Made by a program: the position numbers and the translations under genes. DNA of 54,201 nt from Hominimerdicola alba 8 (GTDB taxonomy: Bacteria; Bacillota; Clostridia; Oscillospirales; Ruminococcaceae): assembly GCF_000178155.2 (NCBI RefSeq), contig NZ_ADKM02000093.1, forward strand, positions 1 to 54,201, read 5' to 3'. The notes beneath the pieces were generated by a model. It was not told the origin of the DNA and did no database searches. It saw nothing but the letters and a program-made list of their open reading frames with translations. Shown piece by piece: positions 34,675 through 43,244 of the stretch; within the stretch, counting starts at the first letter, position 1; every line of letters begins with the position of its first letter.

Positions 34675-35229
34675 ATGACCGATGAACAAAAAGATCTTGG
34701 AGCGGTGATGGATAAATACGGAAGGACTGTCAACGGCATCATTGCATCGATGCTGACTTCTCCATCAGAACGTGATGATATTTTTCAGGAGGTCTTCCTG
34801 CTTTACTATACCAAAGACCTGTATTTCGAGGAAGAGGGTGCAAGGCGGTCATGGCTGATACGTACCGCGATAAACCTCTGCAAGTCGGCTAACCGTTCAC
34901 CCTGGAACAGATTGCGTGACGGTGAGGAGTTCGACCCCGATACGGTGCAGTACACCGAAAGCGGAGCAGAAGACATCGGACTCTGGCAGGCTTTGTGCAG
35001 GCTGAAAGAGAAATACCGCATTTTGCTGTATCTGCATTACTTTGAAGAGATACCCGTAATTGATATCGCAAAGGTCATGAAACTCAGCGAAGGCGCTGTG
35101 AAGATGCGGCTCAGGCGTGCAAGAGAAAAGCTGAAAGCTGAACTTGAGAGCGGCAGAAATAAAACAGAAAGGACGGTGGGAGCACATGAAAGAGGAAACG
35201 AATATATCACACATTCTCCAAAGGCTTGA
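34675..35229 (+). CDS. ECF-type RNA polymerase sigma factor
   Basis: 184 residues. Region 2 includes SERDDIFQEVFLLYYTK and SWLIRTAINLCKS; region 4 is the helix-turn-helix IPVIDIAKVMKLSEGAVKMRLRRAREKLK. It directs RNA polymerase to a small regulon in response to an envelope signal. ATG 34675 is preferred over GTG 34666 because GGTGAGG lies just upstream. Its 3' end overlaps the next gene by 44 bases, the usual arrangement of ECF sigma and anti-sigma, so the 784-aa membrane protein is the likely regulator. Confidence 0.92.
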   Translation: MTDEQKDLGAVMDKYGRTVNGIIASMLTSPSERDDIFQEVFLLYYTKDLYFEEEGARRSWLIRTAINLCKSANRSPWNRLRDGEEFDPDTVQYTESGAEDIGLWQALCRLKEKYRILLYLHYFEEIPVIDIAKVMKLSEGAVKMRLRRAREKLKAELESGRNKTERTVGAHERGNEYITHSPKA

Positions 35230-37540
35230 ACCGTCATCTGAACTGAAACGCAGTGTCATGGAGCGTGCATCACAGCTTGAAGCAGGCAGAAAGACCTTCG
35301 GGAACAGAATGGCAGCAGACAACAGACAGATACAAAAGGAGAATATAACAATGAACGCGATCAGTACAAAAGAAACAGCATACGTAAAAAAACGTTTTCC
35401 GCTCGCCGTTATATCTGCGGCGGCTTGTGCGGCAGTAGTTATAGGGCTGGCGGCAGTCACCCTGAATAAGGACGATACAAAATTCATCAATGAGAGCAGT
35501 TCTCACAATTCCTCAGCCGAACAGAAAGAAAATCCTGTCATCGCCGTTGATGACGAAAGCACCCGCGAAGGTCTGCTTACCGTTACCGATGCAGTCGGCA
35601 GACCCTACACCATCACAGATAAAAACAGGATAGCGGCTATAGATTCACTGGTGGAAAAAGCCATGACATACCCCGTCGCAGATAACTGTGATATCCCCAC
35701 CCGCCGCACACTTGAATATTATGTCGGCGGCGAAAAGCGAACCGTCGGACTGGGTGACGAAGGCTATGCCGCACCGGGCGTTTATCTCGGCATAGCCTCA
35801 GATGGCGATGATGATTCCGGCACAGAATATCTGACCATTACCGTAAACGGCACTAAACATCTTGTTGAACGGTATTCCGATGGATCGCCCTACTATGACC
35901 TGCTGTACGCCACAGAAAAGGACAGTCCCATGTTCTTTAACGATAAAGAACTTATAACATATGATGAAACTGCTGTACCAAAAGCGCTTGATATCATCAG
36001 CGATATCCGAAAGAACGGCACTCAGCTTGCTGATATCGGCGGTTCACCGCTCAGCGATATTGAAAAACTGCAAGAGATCCCCGATACAGATCTTTCTTTC
36101 ACGTTATCAGGCGTAAACTACACTGTGGGTCTGTACGAAGATCACGATCTCATCAGCATAAAGCTGTATGGCTGTATCGGTGATGAACTTCCAACAGCGT
36201 ATTACGAAAATGCCCGCAAGTGGATAGACGATATCAATGCACTTATTGACTCTGTAGAAATATCTGAGGCATATCTGTATACATCAAGGGAATTATCCGA
36301 GATAGATGTCTACAATAACCCCGAGATCGTTGGCTATATCCGTATACCTGACCTTGTTAATGCCGCAGGACAGGAGTATATCAGCAATGAAGTGACTCAG
36401 CACGATGATAACGAATACTATCTGACCCACGACTGCGTTGACAGATTTTCTGAGTCGGGCTGTATCTTTGCAGACTGTAATAATAATGTGACAGGCGAAG
36501 AACGCTCCGACAACATCATACTCTACGGTCATAATATCAGAACGCTTGGCACTATGTTCACGCACCTCACCGATCTTGACGACGGCACAGGCGATATGCT
36601 CAATAAATGCCCCGATATATTGTTCGGTACAGTGCGTGACGATGGTCTTGCGCAGTATGCCATCATCGGTGCAGGCTGTGTCAGGCTGGAGAACGTAAGC
36701 AGTTTCCTGAACGAATACCGCAGTTTTGACAATGACAGCCATACCTTCGACAGCTGGATAAAAAACGTTAAGGAAACCTGTTCGATAATGCGCGACATCG
36801 ACTGTGATGCAGATGACGAATACCTCACCCTCATTACGACCGTACCCGCCGATAATGCCGAAGACTACCGCTTCGCGGTATTCGCACGTAAACTCCGCAG
36901 TGACGATGAAGCACCCGAACTCAACTTCAAGCCTGTAAAAGACAGCCCGTTCGTTATCGAGCCTGTGGAAGAGGTGAAGATGCCCGACATATCAGAACTT
37001 ACAGAGGAACAGGCTGTTGCCGCCCTCAATGATGCAGGGCTGAACTGTGTCATCAGTTATGACTTTGACTACACAGAAAAGGGTCATGTATGCTATTCTT
37101 ATGCACCCTATTACGACCCGCTCCACCCCTTAGACTATGTATGCAAGGGTGCGACTGTTGAGGTGCATGTATCTCTTGGCGAATATGACGGCGAAAGGAC
37201 CGAACCGACTGATAACTACCCCTTTGCATATCCCGTAACGAAAAATATAAAGCTGGAAGTCCCCGTCCCCGACAGCATGAAAGGTTCGTACACCTTTAGT
37301 ATCTTTGAGGGTACAGGTGCAGGATATACCAAGACCATAGATGATATGAGCGGCGTGGAAAGCATCAGCTTTGACACGAACGAAGCTGATAAGATGCGGC
37401 TGGTGGTCTACGCAAAGAACAATGATGCCAAAGACGGAAAATATATCCGCTACGCCGACTTTGAGGCAGACCACGCAGACAACACTTACCATCTTATCGG
37501 CACTCTCAACACCGATGAACTTCTTGAAACCATGAAGTGA
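35186..37540 (+). CDS. Probable anti-sigma membrane protein with degenerate sortase B domain and PASTA domain
   Basis: 784 residues. Cytoplasmic 1-70 (likely sigma-binding), one helix 71-93, then a large external part. Residues 378-570 match the class B sortase fold: IVGYIRIPDL, YYLTHDC, GCIFADC, then the catalytic-type His449 in NIILYGHN, MFTHL, and finally YLTLITTVPADNAEDYRFAVFAR with Arg562. Active sortases have Cys in TLxTC; here that position is Thr552, so transpeptidation is not expected. Residues 599-665 look like a PASTA domain (MPDISELTEEQAVAALNDAG), which binds peptidoglycan or muropeptides. I infer a cell-wall sensor that frees the sigma factor. ATG 35186 has GGTGGGAG upstream. Confidence 0.8.
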   Translation: MKEETNISHILQRLEPSSELKRSVMERASQLEAGRKTFGNRMAADNRQIQKENITMNAISTKETAYVKKRFPLAVISAAACAAVVIGLAAVTLNKDDTKFINESSSHNSSAEQKENPVIAVDDESTREGLLTVTDAVGRPYTITDKNRIAAIDSLVEKAMTYPVADNCDIPTRRTLEYYVGGEKRTVGLGDEGYAAPGVYLGIASDGDDDSGTEYLTITVNGTKHLVERYSDGSPYYDLLYATEKDSPMFFNDKELITYDETAVPKALDIISDIRKNGTQLADIGGSPLSDIEKLQEIPDTDLSFTLSGVNYTVGLYEDHDLISIKLYGCIGDELPTAYYENARKWIDDINALIDSVEISEAYLYTSRELSEIDVYNNPEIVGYIRIPDLVNAAGQEYISNEVTQHDDNEYYLTHDCVDRFSESGCIFADCNNNVTGEERSDNIILYGHNIRTLGTMFTHLTDLDDGTGDMLNKCPDILFGTVRDDGLAQYAIIGAGCVRLENVSSFLNEYRSFDNDSHTFDSWIKNVKETCSIMRDIDCDADDEYLTLITTVPADNAEDYRFAVFARKLRSDDEAPELNFKPVKDSPFVIEPVEEVKMPDISELTEEQAVAALNDAGLNCVISYDFDYTEKGHVCYSYAPYYDPLHPLDYVCKGATVEVHVSLGEYDGERTEPTDNYPFAYPVTKNIKLEVPVPDSMKGSYTFSIFEGTGAGYTKTIDDMSGVESISFDTNEADKMRLVVYAKNNDAKDGKYIRYADFEADHADNTYHLIGTLNTDELLETMK

Positions 37541-37572
37541 TATCTCTGTTGTATCGGCTCAGTCAGCGATAC

Positions 37573-37616
37573 AGCCCCCCCGCAGATGCCCCCATCACGC
37601 ATCTGCGGGCTTTTTG
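37573..37616 (+). terminator. Intrinsic terminator of the sigma operon
   Basis: CCCGCAGATGC pairs with GCATCTGCGGG around CCCCATCAC and is followed by CTTTTTG. Confidence 0.85.
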
Positions 37617-37693
37617 TTACGATTTTGTATATCAGAACAAATATATTTTCGTTGTTATCTGCTAAAAGGTTGCACAAAAATTAACTAAACTAC

Positions 37694-37722
37694 TTGCAAT
37701 CTGCGCAAAAGTATGCTATACT
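37694..37722 (+). promoter_or_regulatory. Sigma-A promoter of the secreted Ig-like protein gene
   Basis: TTGCAA (37694-37699), 17-base spacer, TATACT (37717-37722), about 110 bases upstream of the start codon. Confidence 0.65.
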
Positions 37723-37835
37723 TATGTCGAATTTAAGATTGTTCAATAAATCTTTACATGAAAGTTACAAAAAAAGGGAGCAATATGGTAATGCACCCTT
37801 TTTTAGTTAAAAATAAGGAACAGGAGGTTCAAATT

Positions 37836-38639
37836 ATGAATGCGATTTTGAGAAGAACAACAACGATGCTCTGCGCGGCTGTCATGGCAGTGCCGATGGC
37901 GCTGAGTGCGAATGCAGTAGAACCATTGCCAAATGATAAGGGCATTCGCTATAATGATTATGCAAGCATATCAGAGTCATCAGACTACACCCTCACCATA
38001 CCCGCCACATTTGACATCAAAAACAGCGGTTGGAACGAGATAGGCGATATTTCGGCAAGCGGCACTCTTGAAAACGGCAAAAAGCTGGTAGTTTCTGCCG
38101 AATCTGAAAACGGCTGGGCGCTAAAGTCGGGCGAAAATTCCGTAGGCTACACCATGAAGAATGCCGAAACAGACACCGCCGCCGCCGATACATGGGATTT
38201 CACCAACCTCCCCGCATCGCAGTCCATCGGCATAAATGTTGAAGAATATCGCGGCAAGCCCGCAGGCAGTTACACCGATACAGTTACCTTTACGGCTAGT
38301 GTGGAAGATGCTGCTGTTGCGGTAACAAGTCTTACTCTTGACAAGACAAGCATACCATATTCGGGCGGTTCCCTGATGGTAACGGTAGAGCCTTCAACAG
38401 CGACAGATAGTACTGTGATCTGGAAAATTCCCGATGTTGCGCATATCTATTCCGATGCGGAGTATCAGAATGAGATCGCCACTACAATGATAGATTATTA
38501 CAAGTACACAGAACCTATGGAAGCAGGGATCGTGTATTTGAAGAGAGATAGTGGATCAGGATCAGATACGATAACAGTTATCAGTAATGCCGATGAAACA
38601 AAGACTGCAACAAGCAGTTTTGAATTCAAATATGACTAA
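37836..38639 (+). CDS. Secreted protein with Ig-like (BIG2-type) domain
   Basis: 267 residues. Signal peptide to about residue 27 (ALSANA). Residues ~45-155 are beta-rich, YTLTIPATFDI...GTYTDTVTFTASV-like, as in pilin- or WxL-type surface proteins. From VTSLTLDKTSIPYSGGS to the end the sequence resembles a BIG2-like bacterial Ig domain with the W in STVIWKI. No CBM37, dockerin or sorting signal is seen. ATG 37836 has AGGAGG upstream; an earlier ATG at 37758 would put 26 extra residues before the signal peptide. It may be released or held by interaction with another surface protein. Confidence 0.75.
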   Translation: MNAILRRTTTMLCAAVMAVPMALSANAVEPLPNDKGIRYNDYASISESSDYTLTIPATFDIKNSGWNEIGDISASGTLENGKKLVVSAESENGWALKSGENSVGYTMKNAETDTAAADTWDFTNLPASQSIGINVEEYRGKPAGSYTDTVTFTASVEDAAVAVTSLTLDKTSIPYSGGSLMVTVEPSTATDSTVIWKIPDVAHIYSDAEYQNEIATTMIDYYKYTEPMEAGIVYLKRDSGSGSDTITVISNADETKTATSSFEFKYD

Positions 38640-38643
38640 AAAC

Positions 38644-38686
38644 AACAAGTGTGCCGACAGCCGTTCTGTCAGCACACTTGTTTTTT
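38644..38686 (+). terminator. Intrinsic terminator of the Ig-like protein gene
   Basis: ACAAGTGTGCCGACAG pairs with CTGTCAGCACACTTGT, followed by TTTTTT. Confidence 0.88.
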
Positions 38687-38786
38687 GCATTTCCCCCCGC
38701 GCGGGCAGATATGCTGTTGTTAAAATGTCCATTAATTATTAAATATAACTATTTGAAGTTAACAAAAATGCCGCCAATAGCAAGTT

Positions 38787-38815
38787 TTGACTTTACAAGC
38801 GGTCGCTGCTATGCT
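38787..38815 (+). promoter_or_regulatory. Probable promoter of the GH9-dockerin gene
   Basis: TTGACT (38787-38792), 17-base spacer, TATGCT (38810-38815); an alternative -10 TATTAT lies a few bases later. The leader is about 135 bases. The rest of the 319-base gap from 38640 shows only the upstream terminator. Confidence 0.5.
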
Positions 38816-38958
38816 ATTATATACTGTAGTTGAACTGATCTGCGGGCGTTCATTTATTTATCATTTTTTGTTAAAAACTGTTTGCTCCTATGATCTGTTC
38901 GGTCTGATCTGACAGCAGATAACTGCTTAAAACAATATCACAGAAAGGAAGATCGAAA

Positions 38959-41763
38959 ATGCAAAAGGGAAGTTTTCTTAAACGTTCACTGGCAGGCGTT
39001 TCAGCTGCGGTAATGATGCTGACGGGCAACGCTGTTCCTACCGTTACCGCCGCAGTGATCGACAAAGATAATCCCAACAACTATCACAACTATGCAGAGG
39101 CTCTCCAGCTCGCACTTTGTTTCTACGATGCAAATAAGTGCGGTGACGAGGTGGCAGATGACGGCTATTACTCATGGCGCGCCAACTGCCATGTAAAGGA
39201 CGGTGTCATACCCCTCACACCGATGACCCCGATGCCTGAGGTGGGCAAGGGCAAGACCGATGACCAGCTTAAGGAAGATCAGGGCCTTGGTGCAGGCGAT
39301 GACGGCAAGACTAAGCCGAATCTCGGTGACGATGACCCCGACCTCTACGTTGGCGTTAATATGTCGCAGGAATTCATCGACAAAAACAAGAAGTACCTCG
39401 ACCCCGACGGTGACGGTACTCTCGACCTCACAGGCGGCTGGCACGATGCGGGCGACCACGTAAAGTTCGGACTTCCGGGAAGCTATTCCGCTTCTACCAT
39501 AGGCTGGGGCTACTATGAGTTCCGCGATTCCTATAAGGAACTGGGTCTTGACAAGCACGTTGAGGACGAACTTCATTGGATAAACGACTACTTTATGAAA
39601 GTCACTTTCATGGACGACAAGGATAACGTAGTCGCTTACTGCTATCAGGTAGGCGAGGGCAATAACGACCATAACTACTGGTGCCCGCCCGAATTGCAGG
39701 TAGAGGATACTATGGTAGCCTCTTCGTCATGCGCAGTTAAGCGCCCCGCTTACTTCGCAACAGAGGAAATGCCCGCTTCCGACCAGTGCGCAGGCGCAGC
39801 CGCATCGCTGGCTATCAACTACCTCAACTTCAAGGATACCGAACCCGAATATGCAGAGAAGTGCCTTAAGTACGCAAAGGCGCTGTATGATTTCGCAGTA
39901 AAGACCCACGTTGAGGAATGGAATCCGGGCGAAGTTCCCAGCTGTTCCAGTCTTGGCTATGACGGCGGTTTCTATACCTCCAGCTATGACTACGATGAAC
40001 TTGCATGGGCGGCTGTATGGCTCTACTACTGCACCGAAGACTACGATTATATCAACGATATCATCGCAGTTGACGAAACTACCACCAACGCAAAGGGCGC
40101 TCACCCCTACACAGGCTATATGAAGCGCATCATCACCGATACAGGCAACTGCTGGCAGAATATCTGGGTACACTGCTGGGATACAGTATGGGGCGGCGTG
40201 TTCGCTAAGCTCGCACCTGTTACCAACACAGCCCGTGACTGGTATATCTTCCGCTATAACCTCGAATTCTGGTCGGGCTGCAAGGAGAGCGTAGACAGTT
40301 CCGAATGGGGCTATGAGCCTGTTCATACCCATAAGTACTTCGGTATGGACGACTATCTCTGGAATACTCCCATGACCGCTGACGAGATACCCTCTCTCCC
40401 CGACAGCAAGACCAGCAGTGACTTCATTGCAAAGTCGCCTAAGGGCTGGGCAGTTGTATCGGGCTACGGTTCAGCAAGATATAACACAGCCGCAGGTCTG
40501 TGCGCATGCGTATACGCAAAGACCACTAAGGACGAAACATTCCTCCCCTGGGCAAGGGCACAGATGGAATACATTCTCGGCAACAACCCTATGGGTTACG
40601 CATATGAGGTAGGCTACGGCAATAACTTCGCAAGCCACCCTCACCACCGCGCATCACACTGCTCCGCTACTCAGAGCATGGACGACCCCATCACACAGGT
40701 ACATACTCTCTGGGGCGCACTTGTAGGCGGTCCTGACCTGAAAGACAACCATGTTGACCAGACTAAGGACTACATCTACAACGAGGTAACTGACGACTAC
40801 AACGCAGGCTTCTGCGGCGACCTCGCAGGTCTTTACCATTACTACGGACGCAAGGGCGGCATCGATGCTAAGGAGAACCACATTATCGAGAACTTCGATA
40901 TGTCGGGCAACGCTAAGGGCTATGAGCAGGTAGACGAGAACGGCAACTCACTGCCTGTCGGCTACTTCGTATCGGGCGGCAAGGCTCAGGAAAAGGACGA
41001 CGGCATACAGCTCAAGATCGTTCTCCACAACAGAACAGTCGATCCTCCGAGATTTGAGTGTGATGTCAAGGCAAGATACTACTTCAACATCAAGGAACTC
41101 CTTGATGAAGGCTACGATATCGACTACATCACCGCACGCATCGACTACGATCAGGTCGCAGGCTATTCAGACAACAAGTCACACGCAGTACTCTCCGACC
41201 CTGTAAAGTATGACGATAAGGGCACATACTACGTTGAGATCACATGGAAAGACTGCAAGTTCTACGGCAGCCGCGTATATCAGTTCGCGCTGACGACCAA
41301 GATGGATCAGCAGAAGTACGTATATCCCAAGTGGGATTCTTCCAACGACTACAGCTATTCCGACCTTGTCAGCTTCGAGGACGACAACTCCGCAGCCGCT
41401 ATCACAGATAAGATCACACTTTACGCTGATGATAAGCTGATCTGGGGCGTTGAGCCTGACGGTACCACACCATCGGCTGACGAACCGATCAACGTTTCAA
41501 ACAAGAATGTCAATTACGGTGACGCTGACTGTGATGGTGTCGTAACTATCGCTGATGCTGTAGCTGTAAGCCGCTATCTTGCAAACGCAAAGAAGTACCC
41601 ACTTACCGAAGCGGGCAAACTCAATGCAGACTGCGTTGATGCAGGCAAGGGCATCACAGCTGATGATGTCACTGCGATACAGGTCATTGCATCCGGTTCC
41701 GTAAATGGTTCCGATCTTCCCCTGACAGCATCTTCACTAAAAAAGATTACGGCTAAGAAATAA
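38959..41763 (+). CDS. GH9 cellulase with CBM3c-like module and type I dockerin
   Basis: 934 residues. Signal peptide to about 31 (VTAA). The GH9 domain begins at NYAEALQLALCFYDANKCG; catalytic Asp pair WHDAGDHVKF (Asp163, Asp166), His in HPHHRASHCS, acid Glu in YNEVTDDYNAGFCGDL. From ~680 to 820 a CBM3c-like domain (ARYYFNIKELLDEGYDID) follows, the usual partner that makes GH9 enzymes processive. Residues 852-915 are a dockerin with two calcium loops (DADCDGVVTIADAVAVSRYL and NADCVDAGKGITADDVTAIQ); the second is atypical. A dockerin means assembly onto a cohesin scaffold, so this strain probably uses cellulosome-like assembly alongside CBM37 attachment. An unusual ~40-residue acidic insert (KGKTDDQLKEDQGLGAGDDG) lies in the N-terminal part of the GH9 domain. 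Confidence 0.95.
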   Translation: MQKGSFLKRSLAGVSAAVMMLTGNAVPTVTAAVIDKDNPNNYHNYAEALQLALCFYDANKCGDEVADDGYYSWRANCHVKDGVIPLTPMTPMPEVGKGKTDDQLKEDQGLGAGDDGKTKPNLGDDDPDLYVGVNMSQEFIDKNKKYLDPDGDGTLDLTGGWHDAGDHVKFGLPGSYSASTIGWGYYEFRDSYKELGLDKHVEDELHWINDYFMKVTFMDDKDNVVAYCYQVGEGNNDHNYWCPPELQVEDTMVASSSCAVKRPAYFATEEMPASDQCAGAAASLAINYLNFKDTEPEYAEKCLKYAKALYDFAVKTHVEEWNPGEVPSCSSLGYDGGFYTSSYDYDELAWAAVWLYYCTEDYDYINDIIAVDETTTNAKGAHPYTGYMKRIITDTGNCWQNIWVHCWDTVWGGVFAKLAPVTNTARDWYIFRYNLEFWSGCKESVDSSEWGYEPVHTHKYFGMDDYLWNTPMTADEIPSLPDSKTSSDFIAKSPKGWAVVSGYGSARYNTAAGLCACVYAKTTKDETFLPWARAQMEYILGNNPMGYAYEVGYGNNFASHPHHRASHCSATQSMDDPITQVHTLWGALVGGPDLKDNHVDQTKDYIYNEVTDDYNAGFCGDLAGLYHYYGRKGGIDAKENHIIENFDMSGNAKGYEQVDENGNSLPVGYFVSGGKAQEKDDGIQLKIVLHNRTVDPPRFECDVKARYYFNIKELLDEGYDIDYITARIDYDQVAGYSDNKSHAVLSDPVKYDDKGTYYVEITWKDCKFYGSRVYQFALTTKMDQQKYVYPKWDSSNDYSYSDLVSFEDDNSAAAITDKITLYADDKLIWGVEPDGTTPSADEPINVSNKNVNYGDADCDGVVTIADAVAVSRYLANAKKYPLTEAGKLNADCVDAGKGITADDVTAIQVIASGSVNGSDLPLTASSLKKITAKK

Positions 41764-41771
41764 CATATTTG

Positions 41772-41862
41772 ACACGTCGGTACTCATCGGGTGACGGCGT
41801 GTTTTTTGTCTGCATAAAATACAACTCTCCCCGAACGTTTACCGCATCGGGGAGAGTTTCTT
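41772..41862 (+). terminator. Two successive intrinsic terminators
   Basis: ACACGTCGG...GTGACGGCGTGT followed by TTTTTT (41772-41807), then AACTCTCCCCGA pairing with TCGGGGAGAGTT and TTCTT (41823-41862). Both can end the GH9-dockerin transcript. Confidence 0.8.
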
Positions 41863-41877
41863 ATATCAAAATGTTAT

Positions 41878-42037
41878 GTGGTTATCCCGCTGACACACCA
41901 CAAAAACAGCGGCTATACAGAACTTAAGGTTCTTGGCGTATATCTTTCCCCCGCCGCAGGCGGGGGAAAGATAACATCAACTCAGTATTTCCTTGTTATA
42001 AAGGTATTTTTGGGTGGTGTGCTAAAGGGATAGTCAT
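41878..42037. mobile_element. Family B MITE, copy B5 (long form)
   Basis: 160 bp from GTGGTTATCCCGCTGACACA to GTGTGCTAAAGGGATAGTCA plus T. It is flanked by AAAATGTTAT and AAAATGTCAT (nine of ten identical), a 10-bp target duplication. A perfect internal palindrome has 15-base arms (41941-41955 with 41959-41973). It lies against the 3' end of the AraC gene and could act as a terminator. Confidence 0.9.
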
Positions 42038-42046
42038 AAAATGTCA

Positions 42047-42823
42047 TCATCTGTTGTTTTTGCGGTATTTTGAAGGCGATTCGCAGGCGTATTTCTGGAA
42101 TACCTTTGAAAAGTGTGAATAGTCGGGATATCCGCATTTTTCCGACACCTCCACCGCAGAAAGTTCAGTGGTGGTCAGCAGTTGTTTGGCATATTCCATT
42201 CGGCTGGTGAGTATATCCTTCGTGCATGGTATACCGTAGCGCTGTTTGTACAACCGCTGAAAATGTGATACCGACAAATTCATATCCTGCGCTATCTGTG
42301 GTATGTTCCAGTTAGCAGACGGGTCATCGTATATCTGTTTGCGTATGCTTTCAAGTTCATTTTCATACTGCGAACGCCCGCCCCTGTCCTCAGGATTTGC
42401 GCAGCTTTTTATCTGCATGAAGATGGCTTTCATCAGATAACGTACAGTGGCATCTTTCTCACTGTTTTCCGAATAAAATATCTCCACACACATTTTTATC
42501 ATTTCAGATACCGTATCTGTGTCCAGCTTTATCGGTACATTGTGTTCGATCCCCAGCGAATTTAAAAATTCATTATCCTCATCTTCCAGATCAAATCTTA
42601 TCCAGTCATCAACGTACTCCTCGCCGTCACCGCACAGCGTATGCGGATAGCAGCTTTCAATTACAAAGAGCGTGTTATCGTCCACATTGTAGAACTTGCT
42701 GCCCATGCCTATACGTGCCTTTGAGCGTATAAGAAGTATCTGCATGCCGTGTATGCCGTTCGGTCTGTCTTTATAAAGGTCAGCGGAATGCTTGCTGTGC
42801 CAGCCCAGCATATATGCTTTCAT
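42047..42823 (-). CDS. AraC-family transcriptional regulator
   Basis: 258 residues. An N-terminal cupin-like ligand domain (about 1-150) is followed by two helix-turn-helix motifs: NIPQIAQDMNLSVSHFQRLY then VEVSEKCGYPDYSHFSKVFQ, ending SPSKYRK. Such proteins often activate carbohydrate-use genes in Firmicutes. It is divergent from the rhamnogalacturonan lyase gene and may control it. ATG 42823 has AGGAGG eight bases upstream. The stop codon touches the target duplication of MITE B5. Confidence 0.92.
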   Translation of the reverse strand: MKAYMLGWHSKHSADLYKDRPNGIHGMQILLIRSKARIGMGSKFYNVDDNTLFVIESCYPHTLCGDGEEYVDDWIRFDLEDEDNEFLNSLGIEHNVPIKLDTDTVSEMIKMCVEIFYSENSEKDATVRYLMKAIFMQIKSCANPEDRGGRSQYENELESIRKQIYDDPSANWNIPQIAQDMNLSVSHFQRLYKQRYGIPCTKDILTSRMEYAKQLLTTTELSAVEVSEKCGYPDYSHFSKVFQKYACESPSKYRKNNR

Positions 42824-43038
42824 GGTCAACGCCTCCTAACGTGATCGGTCTTTCCTGATTTAACACATCGTATAACGTTTAACATTTAGTGCAATGCCCG
42901 CATCGTTCTGTCAGCTGACAATAACAATGCAGTACGGTCTTATCGGGAAGTCAGATTTATAATCATATTATATAATGATTTGCACCGTCTGTCAATAACT
43001 TTTGCAATAAAATCACAACTTTGTGATAGAAATTTACA

Positions 43039-43067
43039 TTGAAAATAAAGTGCGTAAATGGTAAAAT
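43039..43067 (+). promoter_or_regulatory. Probable promoter of the rhamnogalacturonan lyase gene
   Basis: TTGAAA (43039-43044), 17-base spacer, TAAAAT (43062-43067). The composite MITE at 43081-43197 would then form most of the leader RNA. The 420-base gap between the divergent genes holds nothing else I can name. Confidence 0.55.
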
Positions 43068-43080
43068 GATATTACAAACT

Positions 43081-43197
43081 ACAGCGATCCGGATTTTAAA
43101 TTATGACTATCCCTTTAGCACACCGGCTGAAAATGCTGTAAACAAAAGGATAATTGAGCGCCCCATATCTTGTCTGAATTTTAAGGCGGATCGCTAT
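43081..43197. mobile_element. Composite element: family A copy A5 interrupted by a decayed family B copy
   Basis: The outer ends ACAGCGATCC and GGATCGCTAT with adjoining TTTTAAATT and TTGTCTGAATTTTAAGGC are family A. The middle, from 43103, begins ATGACTATCCCTTTAGCACA, a family B end, and the far end is degenerate. The core palindrome of A is gone. Confidence 0.65.
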
Positions 43198-43244
43198 AAG
43201 TCGGCTGTTCAAAGGTAAAATTATAAAAACGGAGGATCAAAAAA

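Noticed and set aside
39727-40332. Minus-strand open frame of 201 codons opposite the GH9-dockerin gene
   Set aside because: Antisense shadow of the catalytic domain; composition is not protein-like for this genome.
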